From an uncultured Mycoplasmatota bacterium (lineage in GTDB: Bacteria; Bacillota_I; Bacilli_A; RF39; UBA660), in assembly GCA_937944975.1 (NCBI GenBank), contig CALEBF010000014.1, positions 1 through 64,000 on the forward strand: a stretch of DNA of 64,000 bases, given 5' to 3'. Positions 43,177-51,693 of the stretch are shown here, one piece after another; the first letter of the stretch is position 1; each line of letters opens with the position of its first letter. Position numbers and translations under genes: made by a program. Under the pieces are notes generated by a model. It was not told the origin of the DNA. It did no database searches and saw only the letters and a program-made list of their open reading frames with translations.

Positions 43177-43818
43177 ATGTTAGAGAAGATAATGCACATA
43201 TTAGAACATGGTACGTATCAAATACCAAGTTTATTGATTACAAATTATAAAGAGTTAAAACTTTCAGATATAGAGTTCATTACACTGATTTATTTGATGA
43301 ATACGGATAGTATGTTTGCACCAAAAGAAATAGGAAATGCGCTTCATCTCTCTTTAGAAGAGGTATTAGAGACGATCAGTTCTTTAGAATCAAAAGGATT
43401 TATAAAAATAGAGATGAAAAAAAGAAGAGAAGTTAGAGAAGAACACATCAATTTAGAAGGAATTTATCAGAAACTCGCTTTTTCCTACGTCGAAGAACCG
43501 AAGGAAAAGGAAGCAACTCCTAATTTATTTACCACATTTGAAACAGAATTTGCTCGACCTTTGTCACCGATTGAATACGAGCTAATCAATGGATGGAAAG
43601 AGAATGATTTTACGGATGAACTCATCACTTTGGCACTCAAGGAAGCTGTGTATAATGGAGTAACAAATTTGAGGTATATTGATAAGATTTTGTACGAATG
43701 GAAGAAAAAAGGAATTCATACGAAAGAGCAAGTTGAACAGTCTAGAGTGGCTTTTAAGTCGAAAAAAGAGGAGAGGCAGGAACTATTTGATTATGATTGG
43801 TTGGATGATAATGCTTAA
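43177..43818 (+). CDS. dnaD: DnaD-domain replication protein
   Basis: This 213-residue protein has a winged-helix N-terminal domain (~20-85) and a C-terminal DnaD domain ending in the diagnostic YDWLDDNA. DnaD takes part in loading the replicative helicase at oriC and at stalled forks. It is followed by nth with an 8-nt overlap, the same order as in B. subtilis. AAGGTGG precedes the ATG. Confidence 0.92.
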   Translation: MLEKIMHILEHGTYQIPSLLITNYKELKLSDIEFITLIYLMNTDSMFAPKEIGNALHLSLEEVLETISSLESKGFIKIEMKKRREVREEHINLEGIYQKLAFSYVEEPKEKEATPNLFTTFETEFARPLSPIEYELINGWKENDFTDELITLALKEAVYNGVTNLRYIDKILYEWKKKGIHTKEQVEQSRVAFKSKKEERQELFDYDWLDDNA

Positions 43819-44452
43819 GGATTTTACTGAATATCTAGATGAATTAATTCCCAATCCTGCTTGTGAATTAAATTACCACAAAGACTATGAACTTTTAATG
43901 ACTGTCATGTTGAGTGCGCAGACGACAGATAAAAGAGTAAATGAAGTGACGGCAGTCTTGTTTCAAAAATATCCAACGTTAGAAGCTCTAAAAGATGCGG
44001 ATCTTTCTGATCTTATGAAGATCATTCGACCGATTGGAACCTTTCAGAAAAAATCGGCCAATGTCAAAGAGATTGCGCGAAGATTGTTAGAAGATCAAGG
44101 AGGAAAAGTTCCACAAGATCGAGCATATTTAGAAACGTTACCAGGAGTAGGTCGAAAGACGACAAATGTCGTTTTAGGTGAACTGTTTCATGAACAATGT
44201 ATCGCAGTAGACACTCACGTAGAAAGAGTGAGCAAACGACTCAAATTAGCTGCAGAAAAAGACGATGTCCTTACTGTCGAAAAAAAGCTTACAAAAAAAC
44301 TCAAAGGATATGATTTGTGGAAGATGCACCATCAGATCCTACTTTTTGGTAGATACTATTGTAAGAGTCAGAATCCACAGTGTGAACATTGTAAAATGCA
44401 AGCATATTGTCGTTACTATAAGAAAAATCAAAAGAAAAAAGTCGCTTCTTAA
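43811..44452 (+). CDS. nth: Endonuclease III
   Basis: This 213-residue glycosylase/AP lyase acts on oxidised pyrimidines. The HhH motif is LPGVGRKTTNVVLGE with its catalytic Lys nearby, and the catalytic Asp is in AVDTHVERVSKRL. The [4Fe-4S] cluster is held by CKSQNPQCEHCKMQAYC. The best start is ATG 43811 inside the last codons of dnaD; the longer frame to 43679 overlaps dnaD heavily and is not likely. Confidence 0.95.
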   Translation: MLKDFTEYLDELIPNPACELNYHKDYELLMTVMLSAQTTDKRVNEVTAVLFQKYPTLEALKDADLSDLMKIIRPIGTFQKKSANVKEIARRLLEDQGGKVPQDRAYLETLPGVGRKTTNVVLGELFHEQCIAVDTHVERVSKRLKLAAEKDDVLTVEKKLTKKLKGYDLWKMHHQILLFGRYYCKSQNPQCEHCKMQAYCRYYKKNQKKKVAS

Positions 44453-44463
44453 GTGACTTTTTT
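44436..44463. terminator. Bidirectional terminator nth/lemA
   Basis: AAAAGTCGCTT / AAGTGACTTTT with a 3-nt loop (one wobble). Confidence 0.8.
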
Positions 44464-45007
44464 ATAGTTTAAAATCGTTGTATATTTCATCGTTCATATT
44501 TTTTCCATCGAAGTAAGTTCTCTCTTTAAATTTACAAATTTTAGATACGATATTTGATGGAAATGCGCGGACTAATTTATTGTAATCAGTAATAATATCG
44601 TTATAATACTTACGATAAGCGTAAATATCAGTTTCTGTTTCGTTTAAGCCGATATCAATTTTCAAGAAGCTCTCTGAATTTTTTAACTCTGGATATTCTT
44701 CTTTATACTTGTTAAATTCGTTGATTGCTTCGTATAACTGACGATCTAGTTCGAAGTTCGTTAATTTTCTAGAACGAAGTTTTACGATAATACCTAAGAT
44801 ATCTTTATCGATATCAGTATTAGCTTTGATAATTCCGATTGATTTATTCAAAAGGTCAAATCTTTTTCTCAAAGTAGAATCGATATTTGCCTCTGCTTCG
44901 TTGATTCGAATAATACAACTTTGAAAACGATTAAAAATATTGATATAGCAGATCAAAATAATACAAATTACGATACATAGTACCAAAGAATACATAAATA
45001 AGTCCAT
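44462..45007 (-). CDS. lemA: LemA family protein
   Basis: This 181-residue protein has an N-terminal membrane helix (~4-24) and the LemA helical bundle, with the family signatures YYNDIITDYNKLVRAFPSNIV and FKERTYFDG. The Leu/Arg-rich N-part (SCIIRINEAEANIDSTLRKRFDLL across ~30-53) is also typical. LemA proteins are of unknown function and often precede a HtpX-like protease, which is not present here. AAGGTGAT precedes the ATG. Confidence 0.92.
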   Translation of the reverse strand: MDLFMYSLVLCIVICIILICYINIFNRFQSCIIRINEAEANIDSTLRKRFDLLNKSIGIIKANTDIDKDILGIIVKLRSRKLTNFELDRQLYEAINEFNKYKEEYPELKNSESFLKIDIGLNETETDIYAYRKYYNDIITDYNKLVRAFPSNIVSKICKFKERTYFDGKNMNDEIYNDFKL

Positions 45008-45059
45008 ATGATCACCTTATTTCATTATAGCAGAAATAGGGTGTAAGATCAATTGTTAT

Positions 45060-45407
45060 TTATAAATTTGGAACGAATTCAGGACTGTAATTAATGCGTT
45101 CTTCGAATTCTACGTAATCTAGATAGATCATTTGTAACAAATACCATTTTCCTGTTTGTGGATCACTCAAGATTAGATGATCACGACCAGATTGTTCGAT
45201 GATTCCATCAAACACTTTATCACGCCATTCAGTTGAATCGGTAAACGTCATATAGACTCGAACTTTCTTTCCTTTGTTGAGACGTAGAATATTTTCGATA
45301 TAGGATTGTTCTATATCGAAAGCGCCAGATGTTATGGCTGTAGATTGATTTGGAACCTGCATAGGTTGCCCTGGAAATGTCTGATTTGGATAAAAATTTT
45401 GATTCAC
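45060..45407 (-). CDS. gerQ: Spore coat protein GerQ
   Basis: This 115-residue coat protein has a Gln/Pro/Asn-rich N-terminus and the GerQ core: IEQSYIENILRLNKGK (~32-47), GRDHLILSDPQTGKWYLL and YLDYVEFEERINY. GerQ is needed for cortex hydrolase CwlJ localisation and is cross-linked by transglutaminase Tgl. Its presence marks a spore-former of class Bacilli. AGAGGTGATA precedes the ATG, and a sigma-E-like promoter lies upstream. Confidence 0.93.
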   Translation of the reverse strand: MNQNFYPNQTFPGQPMQVPNQSTAITSGAFDIEQSYIENILRLNKGKKVRVYMTFTDSTEWRDKVFDGIIEQSGRDHLILSDPQTGKWYLLQMIYLDYVEFEERINYSPEFVPNL

Positions 45408-45425
45408 ATTATCACCTCTTACTAA

Positions 45426-45453
45426 AAGGTATGTACAGATAATAAAAATATGA
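45426..45453 (-). promoter_or_regulatory. Candidate sigma-E promoter of gerQ
   Basis: Minus strand: TCATATT (45447-45453), 13-bp spacer, CATACCTT (45426-45433). This fits the sigma-E consensus KMATATT and CATACA-type -10, with a spacer one base shorter than usual. gerQ is a sigma-E gene in B. subtilis. Confidence 0.45.
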
Positions 45454-45481
45454 TATACTGTTGTTAATTTGGAGGAGTTAT

Positions 45482-46186
45482 ATGAAGTTAGAATTAAATC
45501 ATATCGAAAAAAGATTCGATGATAAGGAAGTATTAAAGGGAGTCTCTTTTACGTTTGAAGAAGGTCATATCTATGGATTATTAGGACGTAATGGAGCCGG
45601 TAAGACAACTCTTTTTAATTGTATCAATGAGGATTTGAACATAGATGCAGGAGAGTTTTATATCGAAGACGATAAAGGGAAAAGAAAAATTACATCAGAT
45701 GATATTGGATATGTATTATCTACACCGATTGTTCCTGAATTTTTAACGGGAAGAGAGTTTTTAAAGTTTTTTATCGATATCAATCGACGCCGTATGAAAG
45801 AAGAAAAGACGATTGATGAATACTTTGAACTGATGAAAATAGAAGAAGAAGATCGTGATAAGCTCATGAAGGACTATTCTCATGGAATGAAAAATAAAAT
45901 GCAACTTTTAGTAAATATTATTGCGAATCCTAAAATATTGTTGCTTGATGAGCCACTGACCTCATTTGATGTCGTTGTGGCAGAAGAGATGAAAGGACTA
46001 TTAAAACAACTAAAACATGACCATATTTTGATTTTCTCTACACATATCATGGAATTAGCTTTAGATTTGTGTGATGAAATCGTCATATTAAATCACGGTG
46101 TATTAGAGGAAGTCGATCGTCATAACTTAGAGCGAAATGAATTGAAAGATAAAATTATCTCTGCTTTGAAAGGAGAAGACGAATGA
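45482..46186 (+). CDS. ABC transporter ATP-binding protein
   Basis: This 234-residue ATPase has Walker A LLGRNGAGKTTLF, signature SHGMKNKMQLL (a degenerate LSGGQ), Walker B ILLLDEPLTSFD and switch STHIM. It belongs to the type of two-gene exporter in which the permease follows directly (here 4-nt overlap). GGAGG precedes the ATG at 45482. Substrate is unknown; bacteriocin, lipid or antibiotic export are all possible for this class. Confidence 0.88.
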   Translation: MKLELNHIEKRFDDKEVLKGVSFTFEEGHIYGLLGRNGAGKTTLFNCINEDLNIDAGEFYIEDDKGKRKITSDDIGYVLSTPIVPEFLTGREFLKFFIDINRRRMKEEKTIDEYFELMKIEEEDRDKLMKDYSHGMKNKMQLLVNIIANPKILLLDEPLTSFDVVVAEEMKGLLKQLKHDHILIFSTHIMELALDLCDEIVILNHGVLEEVDRHNLERNELKDKIISALKGEDE

Positions 46187-47757
46187 TAGAAACATTTCTT
46201 TTATCGTTTCACCTTAAATTGACGTATCGAAAAAATAGTATTATCTATGCATTCCAACAATTTCCGTTTATTGGGAAGTATTTTTCTAATCATTTATATG
46301 GAAATGGTGGAATTGAAGCGTTGGTTAGTGTGATTAGTGCATTCATTGAATTTATTTCTGTTTTCCTTGGAAAATTTCTCTATATTTCGTTAATGGTGTT
46401 TTTACCTGCTTCTCTTTACAAAGGAAGCGAAGCGGCATCTTTTCTCATTATCTTATTTTTTCTTACTATCGTAGGAACATGGTTGAATACAAATATATTT
46501 AATCCTACTAAGGATAAGTATTATGCGATTGTCCTAATGCGAATGAATGCTAAAAAAGAGGCGATTGCAGAATATGGATACTTCCTTTTGAAGATGATCA
46601 TAGGTATGTATCCATTTGTGTTCTTGTTTGGATTTCTATCACATGTGCCTTGGTATTTATGCCTGATCGCACCATGGATGGTAGTTGGTCTAAAGGTAAT
46701 ATCGACGGCTTACAACCTGTATCTTTATAAGAAAAGAGAATTAATTGTCAATGAAAATAAGCCAACCCCTATCGTTTGGATTTTCATTATATTATTTACA
46801 GTGCTTGCTTATATCGTTCCATTATGTAAAATACCAGGAATAGAGTGGATTGTGTTAAGCTGCTATTTACTTGTCATTATTCTTGGAATTATAATGTGGA
46901 AATACATTGTCAATTTCGACAATTATTTTACGATATATAAGAAATTATTGACGCCAGACCATGTGATTTTGAATGCGAAGAGTACGCAACAAGACACGTT
47001 GAGAAAAAATGCCTTAAATGCGATCGACAGTAAAAATTTGGCGACGAGTAATAAAAAAGGATATGATTTCTTTCATGAACTTTTTATCAGACGTCATCGC
47101 AAGATCTTGACGACGTCTGCTCATAATATCGCTCTCGTTGCATTTGTTGTCACTTGTATTGCAGGTTTGGTGTTGGTTTTTGTGCCGGATGCAAAAAAGC
47201 CCGTAAACAGCGTGATGATGAATTTCTTGCCATATTTTCTCTTTATTATGTATTTGTTAAATCGAGGGAGTACGGTAACACAAGCGATGTTTATGAACTG
47301 TGATCATAGCATGCTGACTTACCGATTCTATCGTCAACCTAAAACTATTTTGGAGTTATTTCGAAGACGAATTGTCGATATTGTAAAAATTAATCTGGAG
47401 CCTGCTTTTGTGATTGCACTCGCACTTCCATTTTTATTGTGGTTAAGTGGTGGAACTTCGGAAGGTTTAAATTATATCGTTTTGTTTGTATCGATTATTT
47501 CTATGGCGATCTTTTTTTCGGTACATCATCTCGTCATTTATTATTTGCTTCAACCATATAACATCAATATGGAGATGAAGAGTCCTGCCTACCAAGTCAT
47601 CAATGGGGCTACTTATTTTATTTGTTATTACATGATGGACCTTAAAATGCCAACGATGGTATTTGGGACAGTTATGATCGTATTTGCTGTAGCGTATGTT
47701 CTTATTTCGTTGTTTTTGGCATATCGATATGCACCGAAGACGTTTCATTTAAAATAA
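46183..47757 (+). CDS. ABC transporter permease, multispanning
   Basis: This 524-residue membrane protein has about 10-12 hydrophobic helices and a cytoplasmic loop (~255-310, LTPDHVILNAKSTQQDTL...). It starts within the ATPase gene. Bacterial two-gene exporters of this size often pair one ATPase with a double-length permease. No substrate motif is recognised. Confidence 0.8.
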   Translation: MIETFLLSFHLKLTYRKNSIIYAFQQFPFIGKYFSNHLYGNGGIEALVSVISAFIEFISVFLGKFLYISLMVFLPASLYKGSEAASFLIILFFLTIVGTWLNTNIFNPTKDKYYAIVLMRMNAKKEAIAEYGYFLLKMIIGMYPFVFLFGFLSHVPWYLCLIAPWMVVGLKVISTAYNLYLYKKRELIVNENKPTPIVWIFIILFTVLAYIVPLCKIPGIEWIVLSCYLLVIILGIIMWKYIVNFDNYFTIYKKLLTPDHVILNAKSTQQDTLRKNALNAIDSKNLATSNKKGYDFFHELFIRRHRKILTTSAHNIALVAFVVTCIAGLVLVFVPDAKKPVNSVMMNFLPYFLFIMYLLNRGSTVTQAMFMNCDHSMLTYRFYRQPKTILELFRRRIVDIVKINLEPAFVIALALPFLLWLSGGTSEGLNYIVLFVSIISMAIFFSVHHLVIYYLLQPYNINMEMKSPAYQVINGATYFICYYMMDLKMPTMVFGTVMIVFAVAYVLISLFLAYRYAPKTFHLK

Positions 47758-47843
47758 TTTTTATGTAGAATGTATGTCAAATAGGTGGAAATATGATCGT
47801 TCAAAATGAGAATCATGATATAATGACTTGTGGAGGTGGAAAT

Positions 47844-48425
47844 ATGAAAGTGACAGTAGGAGTATCAAACCGTCATGTTCATCTGACAAAAGAAGATTTA
47901 GAAACTTTATTCGGAATTGGACACGAGTTAACGAAGGTAAAAGATATCAATCAACCAGGACAATTTGCAAGTGCAGAAATGGTAACGTTAAAAACTGAGA
48001 AAAATGAAATCAAAAAAGTACGTGTACTCGGGCCTATTCGTCCATATACACAAGTGGAGATCTCTAAGACAGATGCCTTTACACTTGGTTTAAAACCACC
48101 AATGAGAGAATCTGGAGATGTTGTAGGGAGTGCTCCAATTACATTGATTGGTCCAAATGGAACGATCGACCTAAAAGAAGGATGTATTATCGCAACGAGA
48201 CATATCCATGCTACGAAAGAAGATGCAAAGAGATTGGGATTAGAAGGAATCGATAAAGTATCGGTAAGAGTAGGTGGAGAAAAGGGTGGAGTAATGGAAA
48301 ATGTTTCCGTACGTGTCGCAGATAATTCTTACTACGAAATGCACATCGATACAGATGATGCCAATGCACATTTTATTTCGAATGGTGATGAAGTGGAGAT
48401 CGTACTACCAAATGTTAAGAACTAG
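47844..48425 (+). CDS. pduL: Phosphate propanoyltransferase PduL
   Basis: This 193-residue zinc enzyme interconverts acyl-CoA and acyl-phosphate. The two PduL repeats and the zinc ligands are visible in VGVSNRHVHLTKEDLETLFG and IIATRHIHATKEDA, plus VLGPIRPYTQVEIS. In genomes without a microcompartment, as appears here, PduL replaces Pta for acetate production. The frame is open further upstream, but GGAGGTGG sits just before ATG 47844. Confidence 0.93.
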   Translation: MKVTVGVSNRHVHLTKEDLETLFGIGHELTKVKDINQPGQFASAEMVTLKTEKNEIKKVRVLGPIRPYTQVEISKTDAFTLGLKPPMRESGDVVGSAPITLIGPNGTIDLKEGCIIATRHIHATKEDAKRLGLEGIDKVSVRVGGEKGGVMENVSVRVADNSYYEMHIDTDDANAHFISNGDEVEIVLPNVKN

Positions 48426-48636
48426 AATTAAGATATGTGATAAATGCAGAGGGACAAACGTGGAAACATTGGTTCCAAGAATTAAAGAGATTCTTCCTGA
48501 TGCGGAGATTCAAATCGGATGCCAGAATTTTTGTGGGATTGGTCAAACTAAGGCTTTTTTGATTTTGAATCATAAACCACTAATTGCCGAGAACGAAGAT
48601 GAGTTGATCGAGAAGTTGAAAGAATCTTGTAAATGA
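48412..48636 (+). CDS. DUF1450 family protein (YuzB-like)
   Basis: This 74-residue protein starts inside the last 14 nt of pduL. It carries a CDKC pair near the start and CQNFCGIGQTKAFLILNHKPLIAENEDEL, the DUF1450 pattern, and is likely to have a thioredoxin-like fold. Four Cys could bind metal or an iron-sulfur cluster. The function of the family is unknown. The longer frame to 48301 is inside pduL and is not the start. Confidence 0.8.
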   Translation: MLRTRIKICDKCRGTNVETLVPRIKEILPDAEIQIGCQNFCGIGQTKAFLILNHKPLIAENEDELIEKLKESCK

Positions 48637-48647
48637 GATTCTTTTTT
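48619..48647 (+). terminator. Terminator after pduL operon
   Basis: AAAGAATCT / AGATTCTTT, 8-nt loop, T run. Confidence 0.75.
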
Positions 48648-48664
48648 GGAAATGAGGTTTAGAA

Positions 48665-48973
48665 GTGAAAAAAAAGGATGAAAAGAAGGGGAGAGCACAG
48701 TGGATTGGGATCGCAATTTTATCGATTGTACTTATTATTTTTCTGTGCTTTCTTTTTTATGCAACGGACGTGATCGGTACGTTTTGTGAAGAGCATTTAG
48801 GGGCGTGTCACAGGTCGGTGACAGATGCAAATAGTTTGTTTTCCATTCTTAGACTGAAAGAATATAGTTGGGTAAAATATGTGATATTGGCAATCCCAAT
48901 CATTAGTTTTTTGTTGTCGCTTATAAATGTGATGCGTTTTAATAAACGAAAATGGAAGAACGAAAAGTGTTAA
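48665..48973 (+). CDS. Small two-helix membrane protein
   Basis: This 102-residue protein has helices at ~12-32 and ~72-90 and an outside loop with two Cys (FCEEHLGACHRS). It starts with GTG, preceded by GAGGT. It lies between the pduL operon and rnr. No family recognised. Confidence 0.6.
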   Translation: MKKKDEKKGRAQWIGIAILSIVLIIFLCFLFYATDVIGTFCEEHLGACHRSVTDANSLFSILRLKEYSWVKYVILAIPIISFLLSLINVMRFNKRKWKNEKC

Positions 48974-49045
48974 TTTTCGTAAAGTAAATAGTGTAAATGT
49001 ATATTTTTACATGGATATCCTTTATAATGAAAATAGAGGTGGGTT

Positions 49046-51157
49046 ATGGAAGAACAGATATTAGAGATACTTAGGCACGAAAAGAGAGCTTATTCTGTTT
49101 CAGAATTAGAAGATTTACTCGGCCTTGGTTCTGTGGAGGAACTAAAAGAATTATTAAAGACCTTAAATCGTTTAGAAGACCAATTAAAAGTATATCGTAC
49201 AAATAAGAACAATTATATGTTATTTCAGAATAGTCATCTAAAGATAGGGAAATTATTAGGGAATAAAAAAGGTTTTGGTTTTGTCGATATCGAAGGGGAC
49301 GACGATGTTTTTATTGCACCCGCACATATGAATAACGCCATTCATGGGGATACTGTTATCGTTGAAATTACTTCTCAAAAGGGAAGCGATTTAGAAGGGC
49401 GTGTCGTCAAGATTGTCGATCGTAAACTAAAACAGATGGTTGGAGAATTTTACTATAAAGGCGGAAAAGGACATGTCGATTTAGATGATGATAAGGTAAA
49501 GTTGAATATTGAGATCGATCAAGACAAGACACTAGGTGCTATGAATGGGCACAAAGTATTGGTAAAGGTATTAAACAAGTTAAAAGATAATAATTATAAA
49601 GGGCAAGTTGTAAAGATTTTAGGTCATAAAAATGATCCAGGAGTCGATATTCTATCGATTGTAGCAAAATATGAAATTAACGATACTTTCCCTGACGAAG
49701 TAATGGAACAGGTAGAGGGAATTGAACTAGAAGTATCGGAAGACGAAAAGAAAAAACGTCGCGATTTGAGAGATCGTATGATTTTTACAATCGATGGAGA
49801 CGATGCGAAGGATTTAGATGACGCAGTAGAATTTAAAAGACTTGAGAATGGACATTATTTCTTAGGTGTTCATATCGCCGATGTATCTTATTATGTAAAA
49901 GAAAATACACCACTAGATAAAGAGGCATTTGAACGTGGAACAAGTGTTTATTTGGCAGATCGAGTTATTCCGATGTTGCCACATAAATTATCAAATGGAA
50001 TTTGTTCGTTAAATGGTGGGGTAGATCGTTTAGCGATGTCATGTGAAATAGAAATTGACGAAAAGGGAAATGTCGTAGATTATGATATTTTTGAAAGTGT
50101 CATCAACTCTAAAAAGAGAATGACATATAAATGTGTCAATCAAATATTAGAAAAAAATGAAATACCAGAAGGATATGAACCATTCGTAGAATCTCTACGT
50201 GGTATGGCGGAATTAGCCCATGTTTTACGTAAAAATAAAGAAGAAAGAGGATATATCGATTTTGATATCGATGAAGCTAAAATCGTTGTAAATGAACAAG
50301 GAGAAGCTGTCGATGTCGTATTACGCGAACGTGGTACGGGGGAAAAACTGATCGAAGATTTTATGATTGCTGCAAATGAAACGGTAGCAACACATATTTA
50401 CTTTATGGAACTTCCGTTTATCTATCGTGTCCATGGGGAACCGAATGAAGAAAAGATTAACAATTTTGTTCGTTTTGTTGCAATGCTTGGATACAAGATC
50501 GAAGGAAAAGTAAAAGATATTCATCCAAAGACAATGCAGATGATATTAAATTCTCTAAAAGATAAAAAAGAGTTCCATATTTTATCATCCCTTTTATTGC
50601 GTAGTATGCAAAAAGCTGTATACGACAAAAAGAATATAGGGCACTTCGGATTAGCTAGTAAGTGTTATACACATTTTACTTCTCCAATTCGTAGATATCC
50701 AGATACGACAGTACATAGATTATTGCGTACTTATCTATTTGAACATCACATGGATAAAGATACGATTAATTATTGGGATCAAAAACTTGCAGTTGTAGCA
50801 GAACACTCTTCTGAAAGAGAACGCGCAGCAGTCGCTTGTGAACGTGAAGTAGATGATATGAAGAAGGCAGAATATATGATGAAACATATTGGTGAAGAAT
50901 ATGAAGGAATCGTATCTAGTGTAATTAGCTTCGGAATGTTTGTCGAACTTGATAACCTAGTAGAAGGTCTTGTTCATATCGATACGTTAACAGACGACCA
51001 ATATCACTTTGATGAGACGACGTTCGCGCTTGTAGGAGAAAGAAATAAGCGAGGCTATCGTTTGGGAGATCGTGTAAAAATCGTCGTTACAAATGCGAAT
51101 AAGCAGACAAAAACAGTTGATTTTGAATTAGTCAAAGAAAAGAAAGAAGTCGAGTAA
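49046..51157 (+). CDS. rnr: Ribonuclease R
   Basis: This 703-residue exoribonuclease of the RNB family has an N-terminal winged helix (~1-60), cold-shock domains (~65-215), the RNB catalytic domain with the four Asp in FTIDGDDAKDLDDAVEF, the THFTSPIRRYPD motif, and an S1 domain (~625-700, GIVSSVISFGMFVELDNLVEGL). RNase R degrades structured RNA and tmRNA-tagged mRNA. It is followed by smpB, and a second RNB gene comes after that. Confidence 0.95.
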   Translation: MEEQILEILRHEKRAYSVSELEDLLGLGSVEELKELLKTLNRLEDQLKVYRTNKNNYMLFQNSHLKIGKLLGNKKGFGFVDIEGDDDVFIAPAHMNNAIHGDTVIVEITSQKGSDLEGRVVKIVDRKLKQMVGEFYYKGGKGHVDLDDDKVKLNIEIDQDKTLGAMNGHKVLVKVLNKLKDNNYKGQVVKILGHKNDPGVDILSIVAKYEINDTFPDEVMEQVEGIELEVSEDEKKKRRDLRDRMIFTIDGDDAKDLDDAVEFKRLENGHYFLGVHIADVSYYVKENTPLDKEAFERGTSVYLADRVIPMLPHKLSNGICSLNGGVDRLAMSCEIEIDEKGNVVDYDIFESVINSKKRMTYKCVNQILEKNEIPEGYEPFVESLRGMAELAHVLRKNKEERGYIDFDIDEAKIVVNEQGEAVDVVLRERGTGEKLIEDFMIAANETVATHIYFMELPFIYRVHGEPNEEKINNFVRFVAMLGYKIEGKVKDIHPKTMQMILNSLKDKKEFHILSSLLLRSMQKAVYDKKNIGHFGLASKCYTHFTSPIRRYPDTTVHRLLRTYLFEHHMDKDTINYWDQKLAVVAEHSSERERAAVACEREVDDMKKAEYMMKHIGEEYEGIVSSVISFGMFVELDNLVEGLVHIDTLTDDQYHFDETTFALVGERNKRGYRLGDRVKIVVTNANKQTKTVDFELVKEKKEVE

Positions 51158-51175
51158 AATTTACTCGATTTTTTT
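51148..51175 (+). terminator. Terminator between rnr and smpB
   Basis: CGAGTAAA / TTTACTCG, single-base loop, T run. smpB may need read-through or its own promoter. Confidence 0.7.
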
Positions 51176-51232
51176 ATTTCAACTATATTTTATTTTAAAA
51201 ATCATTTATAATAAGATTAGGACGGTGATAGC

Positions 51233-51673
51233 ATGATAGAAATTAACAACCGCAAAGCAAAATTTGATTATGAAATAGTAGATACGATAGAAGCAGGAAT
51301 CGTGTTAAAAGGAACGGAAATAAAATCGATTCGAAACGGAAATGCGAACTTGAAAGATAGTTATGCAATCGTTCGAAATGGAGAAGTATTTCTTTTAAAT
51401 ATGTTTATCAGTGAGTATAAAGAGGGAAACCAATTTAATCATGATGAAACAAGAACGAGAAAGTTATTACTACATAAAAAGGAAATCTTAAAATTACATG
51501 ATAAAATTCGCCTAGAAGGATTTACTTTAGTACCTTTGAAATTATATTTTAAAGAAAATCATGCGAAAATTTTACTCGGTATCGCGAGAGGAAAGAAGCA
51601 ATATGATAAAAGAGAAAGTATTAAAAAGCGTGATTCTATGCGCGAAGCACGTGCAGCTATGAAGAGGAACTAA
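51233..51673 (+). CDS. smpB: SsrA-binding protein SmpB
   Basis: This 146-residue tmRNA chaperone has the OB-fold blocks FDYEIVDTIEAGIVLKGTEIKSIR, NGEVFLLNMFISEYKEGN and LLHKKEI. The basic C-terminal tail (KRDSMREARAAMKRN) reaches the ribosome decoding site. GACGGTGATAG precedes the ATG. It lies between two RNase R-type genes and 2.2 kb before ssrA. Confidence 0.97.
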   Translation: MIEINNRKAKFDYEIVDTIEAGIVLKGTEIKSIRNGNANLKDSYAIVRNGEVFLLNMFISEYKEGNQFNHDETRTRKLLLHKKEILKLHDKIRLEGFTLVPLKLYFKENHAKILLGIARGKKQYDKRESIKKRDSMREARAAMKRN

Positions 51674-51693
51674 ATAAAATCTAGGAGGTATGT

